This document shows positions 1 through 6,050 of a stretch of 7,473 bases of DNA, one piece after another. The translations under genes were made by a program, and so were the position numbers. Origin of the DNA: Pseudomonadota bacterium. Lineage in GTDB: Bacteria > Desulfobacterota > WTBG01 > CAIYCZ01. The stretch is from positions 1 to 7,473 of the forward strand of contig JAPLIX010000353.1 of assembly GCA_026388865.1 (NCBI GenBank), read 5' to 3'. The notes under the pieces are model-generated. The model saw only the letters and a list, made by a program, of their open reading frames with translations. It ran no database searches and had not been told where the DNA came from. Every line of letters starts with the position of its first letter. The first letter of the stretch is position 1.

Positions 1-114
1 CTGCCCTGACTATTGACAGATGCTATTTAAAAGTACAAAACAATACAAGAATATTTTGACAACCCGATAGTTGATATGCGGGCTGACAGTGCACATTGAA
101 AATCGCGGACGATA
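1..114. other. AT-rich leader region with no assigned gene
   Basis: No coding frame or RNA gene could be supported here. The stretch contains two TTGACA boxes (13-18 and 56-61), but neither has a convincing -10 hexamer at 16-18 bases. It probably holds the promoter of the small ORF that starts at 115, or the end of an upstream unit outside the window. Confidence 0.4.
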
Positions 115-258
115 ATGCTGAACTATTATAAACAGCGCCGGTACCTGCAAATCACTGCCTATCTCGCGGCCATAGTGCTCTTAATTGCGCTGGTAGTATA
201 TGGCGTGATGGAGCAGTCAAGTTTCGCGGATGCTCTTGTCGAGTCATTTGTTGAATAG
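115..258 (+). CDS. Possible small single-span membrane protein (47 aa)
   Basis: ATG at 115 opens a 47-codon frame ending in TAG at 256-258. The N-terminus is basic (KQRR at residues 6-9). A hydrophobic stretch at about residues 13-31 (AAIVLLIALVVYG core) would span the membrane once. The tail is short and mildly acidic. The charge pattern predicts the N-terminus inside the cytoplasm. The Shine-Dalgarno is weak (only a GGA a few bases upstream). The gene is convergent with the histidine kinase, whose stop lies 30 bases further on, and no terminator separates them. I recognise no family. The hydrophobic profile and clean start and stop support a real gene, but at this length a chance ORF remains possible. 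Confidence 0.35.
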   Translation: MLNYYKQRRYLQITAYLAAIVLLIALVVYGVMEQSSFADALVESFVE

Positions 259-288
259 GCCGCAGGCCGTAAGCAGCGCTTGGCCACG

Positions 289-1668
289 TCAGCTCAGCGG
301 CAGCGTAACAATAATAACAGTCCCCTTGCCAGCCTCACTCTCCGCACGGATATGCCCACCGTGTGCCTCAACAAAGCGTCTCGCAATTGCAAGGCCGAGG
401 CCGGTGCCGCCGGTCGAGCGCGACCTTGATTTGTCCACCCGGTAGAGCCGGTCAAAAATATAGGGAAGGTCTTCCGGAGTGATTCCCGCGCCGGTATCAC
501 TGACCCAGAGCTGAATTTCTGAAGCGCTGGATTTTGTTCCTACCTCTATGGTGCCGTTCGGCGGCGTGTAGCGGATGGCATTGGTGAGCAGGTTAGAAAT
601 AACCTGGCCGATGCGCTTCTCGTCTATCGAAACAACAGGAAGGCCAGGCGCAATCACCTGTTTGAGCGTGATGGCCTTCTCTTCGGCCTGAAGGAGAAAC
701 CGCGAGACCTCGCGGGACAAGACCTCGCCTATTGCAACGCGGGAGCGCTCAATGGTCAGCTGGTTATTTTCCAGGCGGGAAAGCATCAGAAGATCATCAA
801 TCAGGTGATCAATGTGGCGCACTTCCTCGCATATCGCCTGCAGGTGCTGGGCCTGCTCCTCTTTGCCCATTTCCCGGTCAATAAGGATTTCCGCGTCAGT
901 CTGAATGCGCGCCAGCGGGGAGCGGATTTCATGGGAGATGTCGGCCAGCAGCTCGGTGAGGGATTTGTGAAATTCAGCCAGGCGACGGGACATTTCATTA
1001 AAGGCCTTCCCCAGCTCACCGATTTCGTCCCTGGAGCGGATAGTGACCGCAGCGCCGAAATTTCCCGCGGACATCCTGCGGGCCCCCCTGGTCAGCTCCT
1101 GAACCGGCCTGGTCAGCCAGCGGGAGAAAAAAGCGGTCATGCCGCCAAGCAGAAAGAGCAGGATCAGCGTGGGTACCCCCTGCGGGAAAATACTTTTTTC
1201 TATGAGCGGATAATATATCTGCAGTATTGCCACCGGCTCCCGGCCGCGTTTCAGCGGCATGGACACCACTTGTATCCAGCGGGGAAAAATGAGCGACAGG
1301 TGTTCTCCGGTGCGCAGCGTCTCCTCAATAACGGTCATGGAAATCCGCCGGGTACCCTTAAGCCGCTCGTCCATCCATGCCACCAGCTCCCTGCCGCTGA
1401 GATCAAAGACCCGGATGTTGGCGTTCTCGTCCACGTGGATTTTCCTGGTGACATCAGCAAGCGATGAAGGCGACGCGGCAAGGGAAGCCGTAATCCGCTC
1501 GGCAACAGAACGGGTTTCATCAATGAGGCTTTTTTTAATATGGGGGTGCACCTCAATTTCCGGGGCGAAGATAAAATAGGTGAGCACCATGACGGAAGCG
1601 GTCAGGAGGATTGAGGCAAGAAAAGCCAGGAACAGCTTCCAGTAAATGCGCCGGTAAAAACTTTTCAT
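289..1668 (-). CDS. Two-component sensor histidine kinase (HAMP / HisKA / HATPase_c)
   Basis: A 459-residue inner-membrane sensor kinase. TM1 is at about residues 11-34, a periplasmic sensor region at 35-162 and TM2 at 163-182. HAMP (SRWLTRPVQELTRG onward) covers 182-235. The dimerisation/phospho-acceptor segment has the H-box ADISHEIRSPLARI with His246. The ATPase domain shows the N-box (Asn359 and Asn363 in SNLLTNAIRYTPP), G1 DTGAGI (391-396), F-box IFDRLYR (404-410) and G2 GGTGLGLAI (420-428), so all catalytic boxes are intact. By family knowledge it autophosphorylates His246 and passes phosphate to its regulator; the H-box resembles the CpxA/BaeS group. The ATG lies 3 bases after the regulator's stop and has no strong Shine-Dalgarno, which suggests translational coupling. 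The periplasmic region shows no recognisable ligand motif, so the stimulus is unknown. Confidence 0.96.
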   Translation of the reverse strand: MKSFYRRIYWKLFLAFLASILLTASVMVLTYFIFAPEIEVHPHIKKSLIDETRSVAERITASLAASPSSLADVTRKIHVDENANIRVFDLSGRELVAWMDERLKGTRRISMTVIEETLRTGEHLSLIFPRWIQVVSMPLKRGREPVAILQIYYPLIEKSIFPQGVPTLILLFLLGGMTAFFSRWLTRPVQELTRGARRMSAGNFGAAVTIRSRDEIGELGKAFNEMSRRLAEFHKSLTELLADISHEIRSPLARIQTDAEILIDREMGKEEQAQHLQAICEEVRHIDHLIDDLLMLSRLENNQLTIERSRVAIGEVLSREVSRFLLQAEEKAITLKQVIAPGLPVVSIDEKRIGQVISNLLTNAIRYTPPNGTIEVGTKSSASEIQLWVSDTGAGITPEDLPYIFDRLYRVDKSRSRSTGGTGLGLAIARRFVEAHGGHIRAESEAGKGTVIIVTLPLS

Positions 1669-1671
1669 ATA

Positions 1672-2364
1672 TCAGGAGGCCTGAAATTTATATCCTGCTC
1701 CCCACACGGTTATGATGTAGCGGGGCTTTTTGGGCGAGTCCTCTATTTTATTGCGCAGGTTGCTGATGTGCGCGTCAATGGAGCGGTCAAACGGCTCAAG
1801 CTCCCGGTCGCGCACTTCGTCAAGGAGCCGGTCGCGGCTGAAGACCACGCCGGGGTGCGCTGCGAACAGCATGAGCAGCTTGAATTCAGTGTTGGTAAGG
1901 CCTACGGGCTTTTTTTTGCGAAATACCTGCCGCATGGCCGGGTTTATGGAGAGGTCGCCAAAAGCAAGCGGCTTGTCAGCGGCCGGCTGCGGGGCCTCCG
2001 CTGCTTTCATCCGCCGCAGCGCCGCTTTAACGCGCGCGGCAAGCTCGCGCAGGCTGAACGGCTTGGTCAGGTAGTCATCAGCGCCCACCTCAAGGCCTGA
2101 GACCACGTCTGATTCCTCGCCGCGGGCGGTGAGCATGATGATGGGAACCGTGTTGTCCTTCCTGATTTCCCGGCACACTTCAAGCCCGTCCAGGCCCGGC
2201 ATCATCAAATCGAGCAGCACCAGGTCCGGCTGCAGCGCCTGCACTTTGCGCAGCCCTTCCGCGCCGTTCAAGGCCGAGTCAATCCGGTAGCCGAAATCTT
2301 TCAGATAGGTCTCGACATTTTTTACCAGCCGCGCATCGTCATCGATAATAAGAATTTTCCGCAT
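1672..2364 (-). CDS. OmpR/PhoB-family response regulator
   Basis: A 230-residue cytoplasmic transcription regulator of standard family length. The receiver domain (1-115) has the acidic pocket Asp8/Asp9, phospho-acceptor Asp52 (LLDLMMPGLDG), Thr79, Tyr98 and Lys101 (TKPF). A short linker rich in Ala and Pro leads to a winged-helix DNA-binding domain at about 132-228 (LTNTEFKLL, SRDRLLDEV, DRSIDAHISNLRNKIE, VWGAGYKF). The ATG at 2364 is chosen because the family N-terminus (MRKILIIDDD) begins exactly there, although the frame stays open upstream to 2556. It is the first gene of the operon with the kinase 3 bases downstream, so the two are almost certainly cognate. Phosphorylation at Asp52 should promote dimerisation and binding to target promoters. 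A 150-base copy of its 5' end lies at 4836-4985. Confidence 0.96.
   Translation of the reverse strand: MRKILIIDDDARLVKNVETYLKDFGYRIDSALNGAEGLRKVQALQPDLVLLDLMMPGLDGLEVCREIRKDNTVPIIMLTARGEESDVVSGLEVGADDYLTKPFSLRELAARVKAALRRMKAAEAPQPAADKPLAFGDLSINPAMRQVFRKKKPVGLTNTEFKLLMLFAAHPGVVFSRDRLLDEVRDRELEPFDRSIDAHISNLRNKIEDSPKKPRYIITVWGAGYKFQAS
2215..2364 (-). repeat. Direct repeat, copy 1 (5' end of the response regulator gene)
   Basis: These 150 bases, which are codons 1-50 of the intact response regulator, recur at 4836-4985 in the same orientation. I count 10 mismatches and no indels (about 93% identity). The match begins at the ATG and ends just before the phospho-acceptor Asp52 codon. The two copies bracket the HD-GYP gene with an offset of 2621 bases. 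Confidence 0.9.
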
Positions 2365-2395
2365 ACCTGATAGACTGCCATAGTTACGTGCACTG

Positions 2396-2424
2396 AGCAT
2401 AACAGAATTTCCATGCAAACACAA
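2396..2424 (-). promoter_or_regulatory. Candidate sigma70 promoter for the response regulator/kinase operon
   Basis: Read on the minus strand, TTGTGT (2419-2424) is followed after 17 bases by TATGCT (2396-2401). The -10 is preceded by TGT, an extended -10 element that could compensate for the weak -35. It lies 31 bases upstream of the regulator's ATG, a suitable distance. This is pattern matching only. Confidence 0.35.
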
Positions 2425-2543
2425 TATCAGTGGCAATAACCCGTTTCTCCGCGCTCCGCGCGTGTTGCAGGTCCCCGGCTCCAGACACGCTGCCCGGCAG
2501 CAGGGAGCAGAGCAGAAAGCTACGCATGCGCTGCAACTTTTCA

Positions 2544-2573
2544 TTGACATGTCCATGGTAATCAGCCTATTTT
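2544..2573 (+). promoter_or_regulatory. Candidate sigma70 promoter for the HD-GYP gene
   Basis: A perfect TTGACA at 2544-2549 is followed after 18 bases by TATTTT (2568-2573), 34 bases ahead of the ATG at 2608. The gene is divergent from the response regulator, so the 243-base intergenic region probably carries both promoters, and the regulator could act on either. I saw no clear tandem operator for the regulator in this region. Confidence 0.4.
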
Positions 2574-2607
2574 CATACCGCGTCTATCACCATGCAGGGA
2601 ACCCGAG

Positions 2608-4785
2608 ATGACCGTCCGGCTTAAGACCATCATCGCTATTTCATTGACCATCCTTTTCCTCATCAGCGTTGTTTTTGTCTTCTCAGTTTTGTTCCTCCGG
2701 CGGCACACAATCGCCCAGGAAGAAAGCCAGATGCGCACCGACGTGGGCCGCATTTTTGCCGCACTCTCAGAAGAAGTTCATAAAATAGATATGTTTGTCT
2801 ATGACTACGCAGCATGGGATGACAGCTATGCATTTATTAATAACAAGGATGATAAATACATTGAGTCAAATTTATCAGATGAAGGTTTTCTGCGGAACCG
2901 CTGGAGCGACGCCATATATGTGAATACCGCCGGGACTATTGTCTGCGCCAGGGGCTATGATCTGGAGCAGAAGAAACCCCGGCCGGTTTCCAAAAGTTTT
3001 CTCCGCGCCATGGCAAAGGGCAGCCCGCTGATCACACACACAAAACTTGAAAGCGTGAAGCAGGGCATGCTGGTACTCGATGACGCTATTCTGCTCCTGA
3101 GCTCGCGGCCCATTCTAAACACCCAGTATAAAGGACCTATCGGCGGAACGCTCATTTTGGCCCGGGAATTGACACCGGCAGAAATACTGCAGCTGAGCCT
3201 CAGGAGCGGGCTGACTATTGAGATCTACAAGCTGAATGACGCTCATGCCGCATCAACGATAGCAGCTGCCCGGCCGTTGTGCACATCCGCCAAAACCATA
3301 GCGGTCCGCGTTGAAAGCCCGATAAAGCTTTCAGGGTATCTTTTCATCAACGATGTCTACGGCAAGCCGGGCGCACTGCTGTGCATCAGCACCACCAGAT
3401 ATCTGAACCAGCAGCTGCGGCGGAGCGAGCTGTTTTTCTTTATCGCCTTTATTGTCGCCGGGCTGTTGAGCGGTGTTGTAATCCTTCTCTTTATGGAAAA
3501 AAGCGTGCTGTCGCGTTTATCAGACCTGGCCGGCTTTGTCAGCAGCGTACGGTCAACAGATAACCTGTCGGCCCGGATAGAGATGCTCGGTACTGATGAG
3601 TTGGCGCAGCTCGCGCAATCAGTTGATGGCATGCTGGCAATACTGGAAAATGATGTGGCGGAACAGAAGCTGGCCGAGGAAAACATACGGCGCCAGTTTG
3701 AAAAACTGGAAGCGCTGCACACGATCGATAAGGCGGTGGCAGGAACATTTGACCGACAGACCACCCTGAGCGTCGTACTCGAGCAGGTGTTGACCCAGCT
3801 TGAAGTTGATGCTGCCGATATCCTGTTGTATAATCAGGAGAGCCAGATACTTGAATTCGCCGCTGCCAGGGGGTTTCAAACCAGCGCACTGCAGCATACC
3901 CGTCTGCAGATCGGCGAAGGCCATGCCGGCCGCGCTGTCTATGAACAGACCGTGATTATATTCCCTGATTTGCAGGCAAATTCCGGCGCGTTCAGCAAAG
4001 CGCCTCTGTTTGTTCAGGAAGGATTTATTGGTTACGTGGGCGCGCCGCTGTTTGCCAAGGGGCAGGTCGTGGGGGTGCTGGAAATTTATCGCCGCTCATC
4101 GCTGACCATGGACCAGGAATGGCTTGAGTTTCTGCAGATACTGGCCGGGCAGGCCGCCATTGCCATCAACGACGCCGACTTATTTACCAATCTGCAGATA
4201 TCAAATGCTGACCTCAAGGCGGCCTATGATGCCACCATTGAAGGCTGGTCGCGGGCGCTGGACCTGCGCGACAAGGAGACCGAGGGCCACACCCAGCGGG
4301 TCACCGATATGACGGTGCGGCTGGCGCTGGCCATGGGCATGGCCGAAGCTGATATCGTGCATGTGCGCCGGGGTGCGCTTCTCCATGATATCGGGAAAAT
4401 GGGTATCCCGGACAACATTCTGCTGAAGCCGGGTAAATTGACCGACCAGGAATGGGTGATAATGAAAAAGCACCCGCGCTATGCTTACGAGATGCTCTCA
4501 CCGATTACGTATCTGCAGAAGGCGCTGGCCATTCCCTACGCTCATCATGAAAAGTGGGATGGCTCGGGGTATCCCCGCGGGCTGAAGGAAGAGCAGATAC
4601 CGCTCTCCGCTCGCATATTCGCCATCGTTGATGTGTGGGATGCCCTGATCTCTGACCGGCCGTATCGGGCCGGCTGGCCCGAGGAGAAAGCCATGGAACA
4701 TATACGCTCCCTTGCGGGCACCCATTTTGAGCCGCGGCTGGTCGAGGTCTTTGCGCGCCTGTTTGGCGGTAAGGAACCGGGTTGA
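2608..4785 (+). CDS. Membrane-bound HD-GYP phosphodiesterase with CHASE4-like, HAMP and GAF domains
   Basis: A 725-residue receptor. TM1 is at residues 8-30, followed by an extracytoplasmic CHASE4-like sensor at about 45-265 (hallmark AAWDDSYAFI, 68-77), TM2 at about 274-297, HAMP at about 298-350, a short coiled coil, GAF at about 370-525 and a C-terminal HD-GYP domain at about 535-720. The catalytic motifs are intact: EGHTQRV (His561), HDIGKMGIPD (His593, Asp594), KKHP (His622), HHEKWDGSGYP (646-656) and VDVWDAL (Asp675). Glu557, four residues before His561, is placed like the extra ligand of trinuclear-iron HD-GYP enzymes. By family knowledge it hydrolyses cyclic-di-GMP to pGpG or GMP, lowering c-di-GMP in response to an envelope signal (CHASE4) and a cytoplasmic one (GAF). 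A Shine-Dalgarno (AGGGA, 2596-2600) sits 7 bases before the ATG. The divergent arrangement with the two-component operon suggests, but does not prove, a shared regulon. Confidence 0.95.
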   Translation: MTVRLKTIIAISLTILFLISVVFVFSVLFLRRHTIAQEESQMRTDVGRIFAALSEEVHKIDMFVYDYAAWDDSYAFINNKDDKYIESNLSDEGFLRNRWSDAIYVNTAGTIVCARGYDLEQKKPRPVSKSFLRAMAKGSPLITHTKLESVKQGMLVLDDAILLLSSRPILNTQYKGPIGGTLILARELTPAEILQLSLRSGLTIEIYKLNDAHAASTIAAARPLCTSAKTIAVRVESPIKLSGYLFINDVYGKPGALLCISTTRYLNQQLRRSELFFFIAFIVAGLLSGVVILLFMEKSVLSRLSDLAGFVSSVRSTDNLSARIEMLGTDELAQLAQSVDGMLAILENDVAEQKLAEENIRRQFEKLEALHTIDKAVAGTFDRQTTLSVVLEQVLTQLEVDAADILLYNQESQILEFAAARGFQTSALQHTRLQIGEGHAGRAVYEQTVIIFPDLQANSGAFSKAPLFVQEGFIGYVGAPLFAKGQVVGVLEIYRRSSLTMDQEWLEFLQILAGQAAIAINDADLFTNLQISNADLKAAYDATIEGWSRALDLRDKETEGHTQRVTDMTVRLALAMGMAEADIVHVRRGALLHDIGKMGIPDNILLKPGKLTDQEWVIMKKHPRYAYEMLSPITYLQKALAIPYAHHEKWDGSGYPRGLKEEQIPLSARIFAIVDVWDALISDRPYRAGWPEEKAMEHIRSLAGTHFEPRLVEVFARLFGGKEPG

Positions 4786-4835
4786 TGGGGGATACGCATT
4801 GCCCCGAACCCTTTCCCGGGCCAAGAGTGCAGCAA

Positions 4836-4985
4836 CAGCACCAGGTCCGGCTACAGCGCCTGCACCTTGCGCAGCCCTTCCGCACCATTCAAGGCCGAGT
4901 CAATCCGGTAGCCGAACTTTTTCAGATAGGTCTCGACATTTTTTACCAGCCGCGCAGCGTCATCGATGATAAGGATTTTCTGCAT
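4836..4985 (-). pseudogene. Truncated response regulator remnant (copy of the 5' end of the gene at 1672-2364)
   Basis: On the minus strand, ATG at 4983-4985 opens a frame reading MQKILIIDDAARLVKNVET and onward. It matches the intact regulator over codons 1-51 except for R2Q, D10A, D23K and a stop in place of Gln45 (CAG to TAG at 4851-4853). Similarity ends abruptly at codon 51, just before the phospho-acceptor Asp, and is replaced by unrelated sequence that is partly the 3' flank of the HD-GYP gene. It is 93% identical to 2215-2364 at the base level with no indels, so the duplication is fairly recent. It has no phospho-acceptor and no DNA-binding domain, so it cannot work as a regulator. It starts 3 bases after the vapC stop on the same strand and could be transcribed from the vapBC promoter. 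Alternatively it is what remains of a genuine second regulator of the same subfamily. Confidence 0.9.
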
Positions 4986-4988
4986 GGT

Positions 4989-5399
4989 CTACGTTATTGG
5001 ATAATGCCTTGTTATTGTTTGCAGAGATAGATGAGCTGCCATTGGATTAAAGTCATGGTCATTGTGGAGTAAGGCTATATTTTCCATTATACAGAATGTG
5101 GCGATGATGAGATCAATGGTTTTTCTTAGGGTGATACCTTTTTTCCTCATTTCTCTGTAATGAGCGGCACTTTGCAAAGCGACTTTATATCCGCCCAATG
5201 TCCGAATGGGAAGAACGCTCAAAAATTTCTTAGCGAGGTTGAACTCCGTATCAGAACAGAACCCCTGCAATACTTCAGCAAAAATCAAGTCTCCCATTAT
5301 AATCGGCTCGTGCTGAAGCAGTTTATCGAGCAGTTCTACCTGCCAATTATGTGAGCCGTTAAAATAATCAATCCACACAGAAGAATCTACCAGGATCAT
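4989..5399 (-). CDS. vapC: VapC-family PIN-domain ribonuclease toxin
   Basis: A 136-residue PIN-domain protein of normal VapC length. It opens with MILVDSSVWIDYF (Asp5, Asp11), continues with LIFAEVLQGF (Glu42) and RKTIDLIIATFC (Asp96), and closes with LLHNDHDFNP (Asp114, Asp116). These acidic residues form the Mg2+-binding active site in the family. VapC toxins cleave RNA, often initiator tRNA or the sarcin-ricin loop of 23S rRNA; the target here is unknown. The start ATG overlaps the vapB stop as ATGA (5396-5399), giving the usual antitoxin-first, translationally coupled operon. The gene is AT-rich compared with the HD-GYP gene beside it, consistent with acquisition by transfer. Its stop lies 3 bases from the ATG of the response regulator remnant. 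No residue loss is visible, so the toxin is probably active. Confidence 0.92.
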   Translation of the reverse strand: MILVDSSVWIDYFNGSHNWQVELLDKLLQHEPIIMGDLIFAEVLQGFCSDTEFNLAKKFLSVLPIRTLGGYKVALQSAAHYREMRKKGITLRKTIDLIIATFCIMENIALLHNDHDFNPMAAHLSLQTITRHYPIT

Positions 5400-5590
5400 G
5401 AATCAAGCCTCATTTTTTCGAGATCACCCTCCCATTTGAGCTTGCCTTTCAATTTCCGTATATGCTCCTGTTTTTTAATCCTGATCAATAATTTCAATCC
5501 TTCCTCTACCACGGCTTTTTTGGTTTTCAACTGACTGAGCTTGGCTGCTTCAGACATCAGTTTATCATCGATTATAATATTGGTCCGCAT
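5396..5590 (-). CDS. vapB: VapB-family antitoxin
   Basis: A 64-residue protein. MRTNIIIDDKLMSEAAKLS forms a ribbon-helix-helix-like N-terminus: a beta strand that would contact DNA, then a helix. KTKKAVVEEGLKLLIRI supplies the second helix. The charged tail (KLKGKLKWEGDLEKMRLDS) resembles VapB segments that wrap the toxin and block its active site. The ATG at 5590 is chosen over the in-frame ATG at 5632 because a strong GAGGAG Shine-Dalgarno sits 6 bases upstream and the RHH fold starts here. The stop overlaps the vapC start. By family behaviour it neutralises VapC and represses its own promoter; an inverted repeat over the -10 box fits that role. Confidence 0.9.
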   Translation of the reverse strand: MRTNIIIDDKLMSEAAKLSQLKTKKAVVEEGLKLLIRIKKQEHIRKLKGKLKWEGDLEKMRLDS

Positions 5591-5596
5591 GGTGCT

Positions 5597-5602
5597 CTCC
5601 TC
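5597..5602 (-). promoter_or_regulatory. Strong ribosome binding site that fixes the vapB start
   Basis: GAGGAG on the minus strand lies 6 bases from the ATG at 5590, an ideal spacing. It argues against the upstream in-frame ATG at 5632, which lacks a comparable site and lies close to the candidate -10 box. Confidence 0.65.
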
Positions 5603-5634
5603 ATGTGTATAGTTTTTATTTATTATGCACACAT
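5603..5634. promoter_or_regulatory. Candidate VapB operator (inverted repeat)
   Basis: ATGTGT (5603-5608) and ACACAT (5629-5634) form a perfect 6-base inverted repeat around an AT-rich 20-base centre. It overlaps the candidate vapBC -10 box and lies just ahead of the vapB Shine-Dalgarno, where an autorepressing antitoxin would bind. Short arms in AT-rich DNA can arise by chance. Confidence 0.35.
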
Positions 5635-5651
5635 ATAGTGAAAGAAATCAA
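5622..5651 (-). promoter_or_regulatory. Candidate sigma70 promoter for vapBC
   Basis: On the minus strand, TTGATT (5646-5651) is followed after 18 bases by CATAAT (5622-5627), which matches the -10 consensus at five of six positions. It lies 31 bases upstream of the vapB ATG. The -10 box falls inside the inverted repeat at 5603-5634. Confidence 0.42.
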
Positions 5652-5711
5652 GCATCCAACAAAAAACCTATTGAAAAGGCTTGGGAATAAAAGTTGAAAA
5701 GGGGAAGCATG

Positions 5712-6038
5712 TTATTTTGCTGCAAGGCGGGAAAGCTGAATGATGAGATTTTTAGAGCGGCTATCTTTAATCTTCTTGAAGAGTTTTAAAAGGTTTTTCT
5801 CTTTGGAAGACAGATGCGGTGACTTTTCTTCAGTGATTAATGGGGAAGTATAAGAATCAAAGAAAAACGATAAAGGTACGGATAAAGCCTCCGCAACCAG
5901 CTGTATGTTTTCCACGTTCAGCTTGTTCGTTCCGTTTTCATACCTCTGTATCTGTTGGTAGGTAACATCAAGTATTTCTGCCAACTCCTCCTGTGACAAC
6001 TTAAGCTCTCTTCTGCGCTTCTTGATCTTCTCGCCAAT
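5712..6038 (-). CDS. XRE-family helix-turn-helix regulator, start codon lost or non-canonical (ATT)
   Basis: About 108 residues. The N-terminal Cro/CI-type DNA-binding domain covers about residues 1-58: helix 1 GEKIKKRRRELKL, helix 2 SQEELAEIL, turn DVT, recognition helix YQQIQRYENG, then NVENIQLVAEALSVPLSFFF. A charged C-terminal helix follows (LSSKEKNLLKLFKKIKDSR). No ATG or GTG precedes the domain: upstream in frame are TAA, TGT, AGG, AGC, AAA, GAA, ATT. The first usual start is TTG at 5999, which would delete helix 1. ATT at 6036-6038 fits the domain boundary and has AGGAG 7 bases upstream, so an AUU start is possible. Alternatively the native 5' end was cut off when this block joined the plus-strand remnant at 6048. 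It probably represses nearby genes; its target is unknown. The gene body is intact, while expression is uncertain. Confidence 0.78.
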   Translation of the reverse strand: MGEKIKKRRRELKLSQEELAEILDVTYQQIQRYENGTNKLNVENIQLVAEALSVPLSFFFDSYTSPLITEEKSPHLSSKEKNLLKLFKKIKDSRSKNLIIQLSRLAAK

Positions 6039-6045
6039 TTCTTTG

Positions 6046-6050
6046 CTCCT
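6046..6050 (-). promoter_or_regulatory. Shine-Dalgarno in front of the ATT codon of the XRE gene
   Basis: AGGAG on the minus strand lies 7 bases before ATT (6036-6038). It is the only good ribosome site upstream of the complete HTH domain. It sits at the very edge of the plus-strand remnant, so it may be a chance product of the junction. Confidence 0.35.

Noticed and set aside
259..288. Bidirectional terminator between the small ORF and the kinase
   Set aside because: Only a short GGCC inverted match is present and neither side has a T tract.
805..1467. Plus-strand open frame of 220 codons
   Set aside because: It lies wholly antisense to the intact histidine kinase and has no domain signature; long shadow frames are expected in GC-rich coding DNA.
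2489..2501. Perfect 5-base hairpin GCTGC-CCG-GCAGC in the divergent region
   Set aside because: It is short, not followed by a T tract, and expected by chance in GC-rich sequence; no function could be supported.
2365..2556. 64-codon N-terminal extension of the response regulator (Cys-rich)
   Set aside because: The receiver domain starts exactly at the ATG at 2364; the extension covers the divergent promoter region and matches nothing in the family.
4787..4805. GGGG/CCCC hairpin after the HD-GYP stop as a terminator
   Set aside because: The stem is only about 4 base pairs with a 10-base loop and no following T run.
4498..4888. Several minus-strand open frames over the 3' end of the HD-GYP gene
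   Set aside because: They are antisense to conserved HD-GYP motifs; only the response regulator remnant at 4836-4985 shows real homology.
5591..5632. 14-codon extension of VapB from an upstream ATG
   Set aside because: A strong Shine-Dalgarno and the fold boundary both point to the ATG at 5590, and the upstream ATG overlaps the likely promoter/operator.
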